Of a stretch of 64,000 nucleotides of DNA, positions 46,736 through 58,040 are shown piece after piece. The notes beneath the pieces were generated by a model. That model searched no databases. It saw nothing but the letters and a program-made list of their open reading frames with translations, and had not been told where the DNA came from. Made by a program: the position numbers and the translations under genes. This DNA is from Gaeumannomyces sp. JS-464. Lineage: Eukaryota > Ascomycota > Sordariomycetes > Magnaporthales > Magnaporthaceae. The stretch covers positions 1,674,001 to 1,738,000 of the forward strand of contig NGZR01000002.1 of NCBI GenBank assembly GCA_002197995.1, read 5' to 3'. Each line of letters opens with the position of its first letter. Positions within the stretch are counted from its first letter, which is position 1.

Positions 46736-49180
46736 TCACTCCTCCTTCCTAGCGCCAAACGCCGCCCTGTAAAAGTGCTTCGCCTCCTCGTTGGCGACAG
46801 TTCCCATGCTAAGGGCCCTCACGTCACCCTCGACCTTGAGCCCCTCCAGCGTCCGCACGCGCGACAGCGCAACGTACACCTGGCCCTCTGCGAAAGCCCT
46901 GTCCATGTTGACAACGACGCGGTCCAGCGTCATGCCCTGCGACTTGTGCACCGTCATCGCCCATGCTGGCATCAGTGGAATCTGCGTGCGGCAGAGGAGC
47001 ACCTCGGGTGGACAGCTATGGGGGCCCCTTTCGGCGACGATGCAGTCCGCGATGATTGTGCGCTTCTCGCCGTTGAAGAATTTGACCACTGGCCAACATC
47101 TCTTCTCCAACCTTTTGATGAAGCGTCTGATTTCGAACGCGCGCACCGTTTCAGCATCCAAGAGGGGTGTCGTGTCGAGAATGTTGTTGTCCGGCATGAA
47201 CGCGGGCGGTGTGTTGGCAATCGTGATCTGCTTGAAGTCGCAGATGACGCCTTGGCTTCCGTTGACGAGACCCTCGGAGATGCTGAGGTTGACGAGGAGG
47301 CAGACGACCATGCCTTTTCTCAGGTAGACCTTTTTGTCGTACCGGTGGTCCCGGAGCTCGTGTAATGTCTCGTGGTTCTCGTCACTCGACTTCATCTCGA
47401 GTCTTGCCAAGTGAAGGAGGTCTCGATGTCGTTTGTTACTCGGGTCCAAACCGTAGATCTTGTCAAGGCATTTGTACGTATACTCCTCCGTCTTTAAGCG
47501 GTCGTACTCGCGTTGGTTTATCCAGTCTACCTCATCGTTTGTGCAGTACAGCTCCACCGCGTTCTCGGTGTCGCTGGGATGGTTTTGCAGGAGATCCATC
47601 TCGGCGTAGTTCATGCGGTTCCCTAGCCTGCATTTCTCTAGAATGCTGAGAAACCTGGCGTCATTCTGGCGGTGCACAGTGTTCAGCTCCACGTAAGTGA
47701 AACCAAGCTCTTTCCATGTGCTGCTTCGGAAAGCCCACTTGTTGACCTCGTAATAGCTGCGAGGTTTCGGGCATGGCTTTCGATACTGCTCCGGCTCATC
47801 CTCCGAGTCTGCAGGGCAGGTGAACATGTCGTGGTCATTGTTTGGTTTAAGGTCCCTCCCGCACTCAGCGCAGTACTTGAACGGCTTGACTGGGGGCAGC
47901 TGAAGAAAATCTCCTGTGACCACGACTTGCACACCGCCGAAGGGCTTGTCGTTCCCGACATCCCCGCGCGCGTATTTCATACACTCGCTCACACGGTAGA
48001 AATGGTTGCTGTCAATCATGCTGATCTCGTCAATGATCAAGACGTCGGTCTCCTCGAGCCGTCTTCGCACAGGTTTTTGCCTTTTAGTTTTAGGCTTCAG
48101 CTCATAAAGAGGACGTCGGTCGTCGTCCGGCTTCCAGCCCATGTAGCTCCACGTGGTTTTTCCTTCCGCGTTGAGAGCGGCGACGCCTGTTGGGGCCACG
48201 ACATCGACTCTTTTGCCTCTCTGTCTTAGTTCCGCGACAAAGGCCTTTAGCACGGTCGACTTGCCGCAGCCTGCGGGCCCCGTGTAGAACACATTTCGGC
48301 CGCCGAGTAGCAAGTTGATTAGATTGGTCTGTTCGGTGCTGAGCGCCGCCGCGGGTTGTGATTCCTCGGAGGGGAGCCCCGGACCTTTCGGGTCTTCACT
48401 CTCGTCTTGCATGACGTTGATGTAAATTTGCGAGTTCGTCAGCCGGGACAGTCTCTCGGCGGGAGCGGCAATTTGGCATGGCAGGTTGGCTCTCGGAGTC
48501 GAGACGCGTGACGGGATGGGGTGGTCCGCGGCCATGTCAGGGTCTGGGTCGCTTGACAGATCTTTCTGACGATGACCTAAAGAAGCAGTGGTTCCTAGCC
48601 GGGACGGGTGATCCGCATAGGTGTCAAGGTCCGCGTCGTCCCAGCGTTCGGTATCGGAATCGGGGGCCGGCTCGGTCGCGCCACCGCCCAAGCCACGCTC
48701 TGATGCGAAATCAGGTGTGCAAGGCCTCTTGGGACGATATGGCAGTGATTTGGCGGTCGGCAAAGATCCAGTCAAAGGATCGGCTCCATCGATAGGGTCC
48801 CTGGCAGACCGGGCAGCCTGGCGGGACAGTAACTTCGCGGCTGCGAGGCCCCGTTGGTGATGTGGACTGCGTTCCACCTCGAGGTACAATGGCTCTGCGC
48901 GTGACGTTTGTCGTGGCGGGTCTGGGCCAGCACGCGGTGACGAGCCTGTGGATCTTGCTGGATGTGTATACGCCATTGGGTGTCCTTTCGCCGGGGATCC
49001 GACTGGTTCTTCTCCACGTGGCTCATGCCTTGAGCGCGTCTTCCATCCTCTTGGACCAGACCTGAAAAACGCGCGACGCGGGATTCCGGCAGCGCCGTGC
49101 GTTGTCCAGGGCCCTAGTCTTCCAGACAAGACCGTCATAGACGGGCTGACGGGGCGAAGGAAGGAGAGCATGATGCTCAA
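46736..49180 (-). CDS. PIF1-like superfamily 1B DNA helicase (814 aa, intact)
   Basis: An ATP-dependent 5'-3' DNA helicase. Walker A TGPAGCGKST is at about residue 300, motif Ia VVAPTGVAALNAEGKT, Walker B VLIIDEISMID about 380, motif III VVVTGDFLQLPPV about 423, motif V region MTVHKSQGMTLDRVVVNMD and motif VI YVALSRVRTLEGLKV about 770. Directly after motif III a four-Cys/His knuckle (YCAECGRDLKP, then HDMFTCPAD) interrupts the usual PIF1 fold. The first 280 residues are disordered; the start is rich in Arg/Ser/Pro and acid-poor and could be a mitochondrial presequence. The gene is intronless and has no frame lesion over 2.4 kb. It is not a canonical Pif1/Rrm3 by its Walker A (PAGCGKS instead of the usual AGTGKS form), so I leave the symbol empty. 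Confidence 0.9.
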   Translation of the reverse strand: MSIMLSFLRPVSPSMTVLSGRLGPWTTHGAAGIPRRAFFRSGPRGWKTRSRHEPRGEEPVGSPAKGHPMAYTHPARSTGSSPRAGPDPPRQTSRAEPLYLEVERSPHHQRGLAAAKLLSRQAARSARDPIDGADPLTGSLPTAKSLPYRPKRPCTPDFASERGLGGGATEPAPDSDTERWDDADLDTYADHPSRLGTTASLGHRQKDLSSDPDPDMAADHPIPSRVSTPRANLPCQIAAPAERLSRLTNSQIYINVMQDESEDPKGPGLPSEESQPAAALSTEQTNLINLLLGGRNVFYTGPAGCGKSTVLKAFVAELRQRGKRVDVVAPTGVAALNAEGKTTWSYMGWKPDDDRRPLYELKPKTKRQKPVRRRLEETDVLIIDEISMIDSNHFYRVSECMKYARGDVGNDKPFGGVQVVVTGDFLQLPPVKPFKYCAECGRDLKPNNDHDMFTCPADSEDEPEQYRKPCPKPRSYYEVNKWAFRSSTWKELGFTYVELNTVHRQNDARFLSILEKCRLGNRMNYAEMDLLQNHPSDTENAVELYCTNDEVDWINQREYDRLKTEEYTYKCLDKIYGLDPSNKRHRDLLHLARLEMKSSDENHETLHELRDHRYDKKVYLRKGMVVCLLVNLSISEGLVNGSQGVICDFKQITIANTPPAFMPDNNILDTTPLLDAETVRAFEIRRFIKRLEKRCWPVVKFFNGEKRTIIADCIVAERGPHSCPPEVLLCRTQIPLMPAWAMTVHKSQGMTLDRVVVNMDRAFAEGQVYVALSRVRTLEGLKVEGDVRALSMGTVANEEAKHFYRAAFGARKEE

Positions 49181-49933
49181 AGATGCGCCCAGCGATAGGC
49201 TGGTGGGGAAGAAAGAACCACTTGAGGGTTGAGTAAAGGTTGAGAGGTAAAAAGAGGTCTCTAAACCGCATTAGGGAGTTGTTTTTTTTCTCATCCATAA
49301 AGCACGGGCGGCCCCACGCAGCAAAAACGAAAAGGCAAGGCCCCACCTTCCACCCCACCCCTGCCAAGCATCAACATCTGTTGTTGCACGGTATAAAGAG
49401 CATCGTTGGTGTGCTGTAGGGCATTGTGAATTCGCTTTTGGCAGCATGTCGTGGTGATCTGTGCGACAAATCAAATCGTGTAGGAGCACGACACTTTCAC
49501 ATCGCAATCTTAGTTTCTAGCCCAACACAATCTCCATCGCAGAGGCCTTCGTAGTGTTCTTTTATGCCCACAGGTAGGTATCCACCCAGCTTGCTCGGGA
49601 CGCGGGGGTTGTCTCCGGCCATCATCTTCTCCCTCTTAAACTACACTTTCACCCTACCGCAGCGTTGCAATGTCGAATTTCCAGTTGTTGTGGCTACGCC
49701 ACGTCGGCACCCGTTCCGGGAGCGTCGAGTGGGCTCGTGATGCCCACAAAATCCCAATGGACGATTCGCGACGTTCGCCGGGCCCATGGCGGCAGCGACT
49801 TCGGGAACAGGCCAAAGAAGCACAAGGAGCATCCCGGAAGATCGCTGATGATCTATTTCCACCCACGCTCCTGGCTTCACCGATATTGTCAACCTGACAC
49901 AACTGATGCGGAGGCGTCGCCCAAACAAGCTTA
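49181..49933. other. Intergenic, no clear gene
   Basis: Small plus-strand frames at 49,665-49,934 have no recognised features. The region may have held the 5' part of the decayed secreted-protein gene that follows. Confidence 0.4.
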
Positions 49934-50292
49934 AACACAAAATTCTCATCAGAGGGCTCGCCAAGATCAGTGGCGGCGGCAGCAGTGATGGCAGCGGGCC
50001 CTGCCGTTCGAGCCTCTCCATCGAGACGGGGATCGAGATGCACCGCGACGCGACGCCGTGCTCGGTCAGCGTCCCGGGCTAGCGCGCGTCGTTCAGCAGG
50101 ACGCACTGCGGCCGCTTCGCCGTCGCTGGCGGCTGGAGCGGGCAGTTTGGGCACAACGAGGGGTTCACGACGCTCTCGGTGGCCAACACGGGCCGCCGCC
50201 CGATCGTCTGGGGCTCGTACACTGACGAGCAGCTGCGCGGCGGGAGGGCCGTGGTGCCGGACCAGAGCTACATGCCGAGCTACCCGCCTTGA
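49934..50292 (+). pseudogene. Remnant of a small secreted protein gene
   Basis: The frame reads GPCRSSLSIETGIEMHRDAT, a TAG after SVSVPG, then THCGRFAVAGGWSGQFGHNE, GFTTLSVANTGRRPIVWGSY, TDEQLRGGRAVVPDQSY and a TGA at 50,292. The C-terminal block with CGxFxVxGGW and GFTTLSV...PDxSY is, from memory, a recurrent pattern of small secreted proteins in plant-associated Sordariomycetes. No signal-peptide exon can be found upstream, and there is an internal in-frame stop, so I call it a remnant. A missing-base error near the stop is the alternative. Confidence 0.5.
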
Positions 50293-50681
50293 GTGGCGTG
50301 CGCGCGGCGGATTGGATGGTATTAACATCTGTGTGGGGTGGCTTGGTGTGGGCGTAACGGGGATGGTGGTTGGAGAAAGTCATCGTTTTTTGCGGCCAGA
50401 GGAAAGACCTGGAGAGACGCCCGATGACAGAGAACGGCACCTAACTTGGCATCATGATTGGGCCGCAGCCCCGGGCAAAGGCGAAAAAATCGTGGTAAAA
50501 TATTTGCAAAGAATCGAAGGCGAAATGGAATTATGTACAAGCGTCGCATCACTCTCCTCCCAAGTCCCCGAGCCCCTGAGTGGACCCCTTTTTTTGTACA
50601 CGACCACCCAGCTCAATCGGACCACCCACCCCAAGAATCTCATGGGCTACCAAACACCTCCTCCCACCACGCTCGGCACGC

Positions 50682-51650
50682 TTAACGCTGCAGGGTAAGC
50701 ACGCCGGGGCGGTAGGGGAGGCGGATGTAGTCGCCGCCGGAGCTGGGCGAGCGGCCCTGGTACAGGAACTGCAGGTTGCAGATGTCGATGGTCATGGTCT
50801 CGTCCGGGTTGGAGCGGATCAGCTCGCCGTGGCTGATGTCGTTTGTCCACGTGGCGCCGCTGTTGGCCTTGCCGGCGAAGGGCCTCCCCTCGGACGCGGC
50901 GTTGGGGGTCCACGAGCCGCCCAGGCTCGAGGCGGTGAAGGAGCGGAAGTAGCGGCCGTTGTTGCCGAGGGCCTCGACGATCATGAGGTAGCGCTGGTTG
51001 CCCGAGCCGCCCTGGATTGTGTAGACCTGCACGGCCTCGAATAGGTTGTTCCTGGTGTCCGACATGACCACGGTCGAGCCCGAGCCGAAGTTGCCGGGGA
51101 AGTTGGCGTACGGCATCTGCGCCCGGTAGACCTTGCCGTTGTCGCCGCAGAAGAAGAGGTACATGTTGGTGCCGTCGCCGATGACGGCCTGGTCGATGGG
51201 GCCCGTGTCGGAGCCCGAGATGCGGCCGCTGAAGAGCGGCTGCACGCCCGACCAGCTGTTGACGTTGGACGGGTTGCTCGAGGTGCGGTACGAGAAGGCG
51301 GTCGGGCCCCACTGGTAGGCCAGCACCCAGATGTTTTTGGGCCGGAAGAGGAAGAGCGAGGGCGCGACGGCGTTGTTGGGCACCGGCGTCTGCGACACGC
51401 TGTTCATCTGGTTCCAGTTGCTGAACATGCCGAGCGCGACCGAGCCCCAGCCCGAGCCGCCCGTCGTGGCGTAGACCAGGTGCTGGCCGTTGTAGGTGGC
51501 GTGCGTGAAGTCCTTGAGCGAGGCCGCCCCGTTCTTGGGCTCCGCGAGCGAGCCCGTCGACGTCCAGCGGTACGTCGACGGGAGCGCGCACTGCGCCGCC
51601 GCCGAGAGCCGCGAACGCGAGGAGCGCGGCGCCTGTCCGAAGAACCTCAT
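50682..51650 (-). CDS. GH62 alpha-L-arabinofuranosidase, secreted
   Basis: It removes L-arabinofuranose side chains from arabinoxylan outside the cell. The five-bladed beta-propeller family is recognised by [27 protein letters not shown] (catalytic Asp), [13 protein letters not shown] (Asp), [14 protein letters not shown] (Glu) and [18 protein letters not shown]. There is no carbohydrate-binding module. The catalytic domain (about 300 aa) is intact. The first 25 codons read as basic and non-hydrophobic, but the alternative frame over the same bases gives [14 protein letters not shown], a good signal-peptide core. So the frame leaves and returns within 51,600-51,645 (one missing base, then two missing or one extra). 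It is intronless. Confidence 0.93.
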   Translation of the reverse strand: MRFFGQAPRSSRSRLSAAAQCALPSTYRWTSTGSLAEPKNGAASLKDFTHATYNGQHLVYATTGGSGWGSVALGMFSNWNQMNSVSQTPVPNNAVAPSLFLFRPKNIWVLAYQWGPTAFSYRTSSNPSNVNSWSGVQPLFSGRISGSDTGPIDQAVIGDGTNMYLFFCGDNGKVYRAQMPYANFPGNFGSGSTVVMSDTRNNLFEAVQVYTIQGGSGNQRYLMIVEALGNNGRYFRSFTASSLGGSWTPNAASEGRPFAGKANSGATWTNDISHGELIRSNPDETMTIDICNLQFLYQGRSPSSGGDYIRLPYRPGVLTLQR

Positions 51651-54508
51651 GGTTTTGGAGGAGGGGTTTTGTCTTCTTCTTGCTCTGCTGACGCGGGAGT
51701 TGAGTTTGCTGAGACAGGGGCGGGCTGGAGGGTTGGCTGGCCGTGCTCCAAGACCACGATTCAGCGAGGGATTCCGTGGCCTCCCTCGCGCTTATATACC
51801 TCGCCATGGCCACCAACACGTTGCTTCTTTTTTTCATGCGTCCACTTGTCCCATAGTGACATCGCTATATCGCCCCTTGATCTGCCGTAAACAGCCGCGT
51901 TCCCGGGTTGGCAATGCTTGCTTGGGCCCAAGAAGCCAGCGGATCGCTGCGTGTCCAGTGAGGCGCCATCCCATGGATCCCCTGTCCTGGTCGCAATTCT
52001 TCCGTCCAATCGTGAGGAGGAGGCGCCTTGCGGAATAACTGGGATGATGCCTCCTCCTGTTTGCGGCTCCCTAACCCCTGGGCGGACCAAGTTTCTCCAG
52101 ACTGCGGGGGGCGGGGGAGCAACTACCGGGATCCTGGGGTCACCGGCTATCTCCCTCATCGAGGTCAATCGCCCCCGCAGGGAGTGCTACGCAAAATCAG
52201 GTCCGCAGCTTTTATGCGTAGCAATCAGCGTTGTCCTGTGCCTCGATCCCACCGTGCTCTTGCCTTTTCCGTCAGTCGGCTTGCACGCGGCGCCTGGCCG
52301 TTGGCTGCCGGTGTGCTTCTTTCTCTGCGGTGCCACCCGGACAGGCTGCGGAGGGTCATCTGCCGAGCGCTTAACCCAACACCGCCTAGTCTTGCGGGCG
52401 TCTGTCCACAAATTTGGTGATTGTGAAACGAGACACAACAAACCAGCAATTTTCCGAGCCCGCAGCTGTGCTGCTGCGGGGGCGAAGCCAGTTCATGCAG
52501 AAAGCAATTTTTTTTTTCTTTTTTTTTTTTTTTTCGCGAGACACATGGTGAACGGTGATCTTGGCGCCGCCTAGCAGTTGAGAGCGCCAAGCACCACGGC
52601 CTTGCTTACTCTTGCTGCCCTATCCTGCCCAGTTTCCCGTCTACCCCTGCACCCCTGAACCGAGGCACCTCGTGGCGCGGAAGATCTGTCCACGGCCTGA
52701 TGCATGGGGCACCGCCCTGAATTAGGCTCCTTGTGCCACGGGCAGGGTATGATCATGTTGTCGGTGATCGTCGCATCGAACTACCCGCTGCTAGCTCATT
52801 GGTCGGTCCACCCAAACACTGGGGGAGTCTGCCTGGGGGCGAGGAGCTCACCGTTGCATCCGGGACATGTAGCAGGAGTGGACCATCCGATGACAGTTTA
52901 GGAAGAATTACAGAGTACCCGAGACCAGGCTGATCGTAGAAGGAATGGAGAGCGGTGGGCATGAGCGTCAGAAGAAAATCGGTGGATTGTTCGCAAGGCA
53001 TCGTGAACATTGCTCCCTGGCCCTTGGGAAAATTGGAAAGGTCCAGTCAGGTCCGTGAAAAATTCGAAACTTGCCAGAAGCCGAGATGAAAAGATGTTGC
53101 CAATATGCCCGGACCGCGGTAATGGAGTTTGTAGGCGTCGTGTGGTGCTTTTGCTGTCCCAAAGAAGCCCGCTCTCGCGTGGCGGGTACACTTCGGGAAT
53201 AACAAGACCGAGACCAATATACCCTATAAGCGCCGCGAGCTAAGAAGGAACGGGCCTACTGAGCTACTTAGGTGCCGGGGCCGATGTGCCGATCGAATAG
53301 CTGCTATCTTTGGATTTCTCCTCTTTCAACGTAAAACACCCAAATATCCGGTAGTACCACTCAGTAGTGGACCCCGTCTACATACTCTGAATTTCCTTTA
53401 TGATACTATTGTTGCTGGTGTCTCGGCGCCGCGCATGAGCCTTCTACTGTAGTCATGGTAATGACAATGGTATCGGAGTGTCACTAATTAGTGCGAAGCT
53501 AATTTCTGATAAGACCGTAGAATATTTGTTCTCAGGGTTAGCCTGGGGCATTACGTGGTGGGCACAGCATGCTCTGGCATTCTTGGCGGTTTGATTGCGC
53601 GGGCTAGCGCAAAACGCAAAATTGAGACTTTTCACAAGGTGTTATTAATCATTACGATAGGGGTTGAACTCGACCGGGGAATCTTCGGAGTGCGCCGGCT
53701 AGGTAGTCCGGGAGGCGAGAGATGTACGGGTGCGTCATAGAGCGCTGCATATTTGGTAGAGTTTTCGATGAGAGAAGAGATGTCGCGCTGAGATGTTTCT
53801 CTTCATTTCCCATCGAGGCTGTTTGTAGTGATATATTTTTGCGGATATTATCAGGCACCGCGCCCGGCGGCTGCTACTACATACCTCACATCACACCCGG
53901 CACTTGCTTCAGCAGTGTCCTCTCTACCTCTATTCCGCGTGGCCTTCGATTTATACTAAACGTGGCACAGAAGTGCTAAGGTGCCGTTTTATGGCCAGAA
54001 AGCTGAGCTTAGCATTAAAGGAACTAGCCGGATCCGGAATTTGGCCGGCGGCTCCAAAAAGGCGTCTAGTCCGGCGAGCGGGTGTTATTCAATGTAATGG
54101 AAAGTGTGGTTTGAATCGGCAAAGTCTTTAAGACTCCTCGGGGCAAGGCGGGTGCCGGAGGCAACGGTGATAGAATATACTATGCACATGATGCAAGCAA
54201 GCCAAGTAGAAGAGCAGCGCACATTTACTAGCCCATTAGTGTATTAAGGCATATCACAGTGATAGCGGCTTGTTTACATGATCGTTAGGGGCGTGCTTTT
54301 TTTATCTAATTAATTACAACTTGATTCTCAGAGCCGTCGGAAGAGGTCTAACACTACCGGCCAGACCGATCTGCCTCAATGGGAAACCTCTCCCTCTTTT
54401 CCCCCTCTCTCAATCCCCCTCCTGGATGGTTGGGGCGGATCGCGCACCCGTGGGTGGTGTGTCGTGGAGGGTTCAAAGGCGATATTTGGTGGGGTGCCCT
54501 CCTGGGAA
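51651..54508. other. Intergenic, partly AT-rich, no gene recognised
   Basis: A TATA-like TATATACC (about 51,793) upstream of GH62 fits its promoter on the minus strand. A T-rich tract is at 52,509-52,534. From about 53,250 to 54,350 the DNA becomes AT-richer with only short frames, compatible with an old mutated repeat. Confidence 0.45.
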
Positions 54509-54938
54509 TTAACACATCGGCACGCCGACAAACTGCAAGAATCCGTCGACGCCGGTGAGCCCGCAGCTCGCGTCGCACGGCCCCCTGTGGGCGTTTCCGT
54601 CGTCGGGGTTGTAGGCGTAGGTGTCGCCCGTGTAGATGCGGTCGTCGATCTCGAGCCGATCTGGCAGCCGGGGGCCGCTCTAGGCCCGTGATCGATCTTG
54701 ACCAGGTTGCCGTTCTGATTGCAGAGGCGGACGCCCACGGGCAGCCTGTCGCAGATATTGTTCATGGTCCTGTCGCCGTAAGTGGTCGTCCTGCCGTCAT
54801 TGCAGGGCGAGCCTGCCGCGAACACCACGATGTTGGACCGAGGCTACTTGGAAGCCCTATAAGTGCCCGCGAGGCAGATGTTGCCGGTTCACGCGGCGCC
54901 GGAAGGAGGGCCGCAAAGATGAGGGTTGTGGGCTTCAT
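54509..54938 (-). pseudogene. Decayed small secreted cysteine-rich protein gene
   Basis: It begins MKPTTLIFAALLPAP, a signal-peptide-like start. Pieces in different frames then follow: NICLAGTYRASK, a TAG, NIVVFAAGSPCNDGRTTTYG, DRTMNNICDRLPVGVRLCNQ, NGNLVKIDHG, and after another shift LEIDDRIYTGDTYAYNPDDG and GPCDASCGLTGVDGFLQFVG ending VPMC. At least three lesions, one of them an in-frame stop, fall in 430 bp, more than in housekeeping genes of the window. So true decay is likely, although some shifts may be base loss. The family is not recognised. Confidence 0.6.
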
Positions 54939-55135
54939 GATGAGTCGTGGATGAAGAAGAGGCTGAGGAGAGTAGGTAAGTGTGAAGTGATCACATTTTG
55001 TGTGTTGCTGGTGTGCTGACCTCTGCTGCTGGATTGCAATTGCTTGTTGATGGCTAAGGACCGGGCATACAATCTCGTTTTTATAACCAGCAGACTTAGA
55101 GCTCTCGATCGGATCCAGAACAGATGGGTAGAACT
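54939..55135. other. Spacer before the minisatellite
   Basis: No gene is seen. The upstream flank of the decayed secreted-protein gene lies here. Confidence 0.4.
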
Positions 55136-55303
55136 GAGGCCAGACATATGGATACGTAAACTGGGCTCGACAGAAACGAGGCCAGCCATATGGGTAACAA
55201 AACTGGACCAGATGCAGACTGGGCCAGACATATGGAGAACGAAACTGGGTCAGATGTAGACGGGGCCAGACATGTGGATACCCAAACTAAGCTGAACATA
55301 TGG
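55136..55303 (+). repeat. 42-bp minisatellite, four units
   Basis: Units begin at 55,136, 55,178, 55,220 and 55,262, exactly 42 bp apart. Each starts G(A/G)GGCCAG(A/C)CATATGG or a close variant and carries AAACTGG. 42 is 14 codons, and the plus frame reads a 14-residue repeat (RPDIWIRKLGSTET, RPAIWVTKLDQMQT, GPDIWRTKLGQM). The third unit ends in TAG where the second has CAG, a C-to-T change. Confidence 0.9.
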
Positions 55304-56139
55304 TTGCGAGGTCTATCGCATGCTAGCCGAGACGAGCGGTGAGGCAATCTACTCACTGCATGAAAGCTTGAAACCCACCAATCAAATCCAATATATCGCC
55401 ATGAAATCTCAAAGCAGCATACAGAACTGACGGCCCGCGCTGAGGCTGCTGAGGTCTAAGAAGTCCGCCTCCTGGAAGAATTAAAAATGTGAAATCTCGC
55501 GTGCTAGAACCTAGCGGCACGCTGAAGGAGCTCAAGCTCGCGTAGTGGCATGTCAACGAGAGGGCCATGGAGGAAGACGCGCAGCGGCGGAACGAACCCG
55601 AAATCCTGTTCGCCTTCTACTCGCGCGTGAACCTGCGTGGCTGCGGTATGCTTTAGGAGCCTGGCTATAGAGCTAACCCTAGGGCTGGGTTTGGGGACAT
55701 GTTGGTGTAAAGTTGACGACGCGGTAAAACAATGTTCACTGGGTATCTCGTCAAACCATCGTGAGGCTCTCCACCCTTGAATGTAGGTACGAATGATGCC
55801 CAATGGAAACAATATTCAGTCAAGCATCTGACTGAAAAGTGGGGGAGGACTAAGGCGCAGGGTGTATTTCTGGTGTGTTCTGTTCGTGGAAAGGCCCACT
55901 CGTGCTCCTCACTCTCTGAGGGTACGCCATCGACAGTATACTAGATGTGATGCGTATATTGTCACCCACATCCACGTTCCGCACTAGTAGGGGGGCTTTA
56001 GATACTCCACTGCGGAGCCTGGATGGAATTAATTGATTAGTAGAATTGTGTAAGTATCTTTTCGAGCAGGGCCATGAGAACCCTCGTCGAGCTGGCCGTA
56101 TTTGGTAAGGCGTCAACATGGGTACCTAAGGGTGGGTGA
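55304..56139. other. Degenerate accessory sequence, no gene recognised
   Basis: Only short frames on both strands, with no domain recognised. Confidence 0.4.
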
Positions 56140-57720
56140 TTATTTTCGTACGACACCACAGTAGGCCGTTCCATGGGCGTCGTCCTCATCATCTACATCG
56201 GCGTTATCGTCCTGGTCCACATCGACGCTGCCGATTTGGCTCACGTCGGCGCTGTCGCCTTGGTCTGCATCGGTGTTGTCGCCATCGATTGGCCTTGGTG
56301 CCACTGCCAACGCCACCTGTTCTCGGTGCGTGACCGTCACTTTTGGAGTTCGATCCGTGCCTTTGTCCTTGGGCTCCGTCTTTCCTGGAGTCGGCCTCCC
56401 CAGTCGTTATAGAAGAGGCGGTTACTGGAGCTGCGGTATCTGGGCGCCTCGCGCCTGTGTTCGGCTAGTGCCGATCTGCTCCTCGGCTGACGGGCCGTGG
56501 CGGTATTTCAGGTGTGCCGCAAGCTTGCGGAGGAGTAGTAGCCCTCCGAATTGGGGCAGAAGACGCAGTGTACCAGTCGCCGAAGAACTTGTCTTGGCGC
56601 GCTTCGCTCCCAGGCGTAGTGCATATGTAGTCCTTGAGATCTCAAAAAGGATGCTTTCTAGTCGTATTTGAGCAAAATTAATAACAGAGTGCCCGAGTCT
56701 TCCTCTTTTTCTGGTCCAGCCTACGCTGTCGCACCCATAGACCGCTGACGTCAGGGGCACTCACCGCAAAATCCCGTCGCGCTTGTTGATCCCGCTTCCA
56801 GGCGATCTGCGTGATCCCTGCAATATGTAAAAACCTGTCGTCTCTTGGCGTTTGCTGTGGCAAGGCGGTCTGGCAGCCGGCGGCTGGGTGGCTATTGGGG
56901 CTTCGAATGAGTATTTCGGAGTGCTAGCGCCGATCCCCCTCTCAGTGCGGATCGAAGACAAGGTGGTGGGCGTCGAGAGCTCGCTGGAAACGGTCGCGTC
57001 GGCCAGCCCGTCGAACAGGAGCGCCGATAAGGAACGTTGACTTGAGGTCCGGGAGATTACCTCGAGGATTGACTGCGCTTCGGCTTCCTGGTCGATTGGC
57101 GAGCTTTCCTGGATTTCCTTCCCCTATTTTAGGGCTAGGGTGCCAGGCTCGTCAGGAGGTGATGGCTCTGGTTCATCATCCTTGCCACCATCAGTAGCGA
57201 TCTCCTGCATTGTGGAAAATAATGTGGGTGGTCAGAAAAAGACAGGATATTAGGGCTCATCGTGGATAGAATGGGAATGGCCCTGCTGGGGCTTTACTAT
57301 CATTTATATCGTCTTCTAGGTTCCTCGAGAGTCGGAATATCTGCGCCTTGACCTCGGTCGCATTTGCAGCATCGAGGCGTCGGTCAAGGGATAGCGGTGA
57401 CTGTGCCGGAAGGAGTGCTCCAAGATTTCCAGTCCATGGCAAGTACCAGTCCAGGTGCTCCCTGGTATCCTCGCGAACACCGAGGGACCGTCGGACGAGT
57501 CCTCAAATTGGGTACAGGCTTCCAGGAATAGCCGCCTGACCGCAGAAGCAAGCGACTCAATGGCGGTAACCGGGGCTTTTTGGCGCAGCCATCGGTAGGA
57601 TTCGACTGTTCGCGAAACGAGAACGACGAGTATTTGATAGGAAGGCACAGTAACGAAGAACCAGACCTCCAAGAAACAATGGTACTGGATCTGCGATCGT
57701 GGGACCGTCGTCTCCCCCGT
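56140..57720 (-). pseudogene. Decayed fungal C2H2-domain protein with the GNLGAL N-terminal block
   Basis: Read on the minus strand from about 57,700, pieces include AIESLASAVRRLFLEACTQF, then in another frame GNLGALLPAQSPLSLDRRL and FRLSRNLEDDINDSKA. That order matches an abundant but poorly characterised filamentous-fungal family whose N-terminus has W.GN(I/L)GAL..S.LDYRLR and whose C-terminal part carries C2H2 fingers. Further on, EPEPSPPDEPGTLALK is followed by an in-frame TAG and continued coding (GKEIQESSPIDQEAEAQ). A C2H2-like CVFCPNSEGYYSSASLR runs by a frame change into HLKYRHGPSAEEQ. The extreme 3' part (56,140-56,340) encodes an Asp-rich repeat, DADQGDSADVSQIGSVDVDQ. Several lesions, including a true stop, indicate a pseudogene. 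Confidence 0.6.
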
Positions 57721-58040
57721 CCCGACGCGAGTAGTCCTTGGTCTTCGACGTGCCAGGAGATGGGGGAGGGAAGGGAGGTTGAGGTACAGCGATAACGGAC
57801 CTAATTACCCCGTCTAGCGAGCTGGGCAGATATGAACGGAAGCGCTGAGGTGCACTTTTGGACTTCGGCGTGCCGCCAGTTGTGCCCCTCGTGTTTGTGC
57901 TCCAGCTGAGCCGCCAGCCTCCATCAAACAGGACCCCCCTCGTCCCCGGCTACACGTTGAATTGTCCCGCCTTCGCGTCCCGGGACTGTGACTAGTCAGA
58001 CCAGGGCCACCAAACGAGGGCGCCCAGGAGCAAGACAAAT

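Noticed and set aside
55096..55356. Minus-strand frame across the minisatellite
   Set aside because: It is open mainly because the 42-bp unit has no stop in that frame; no support as a gene.
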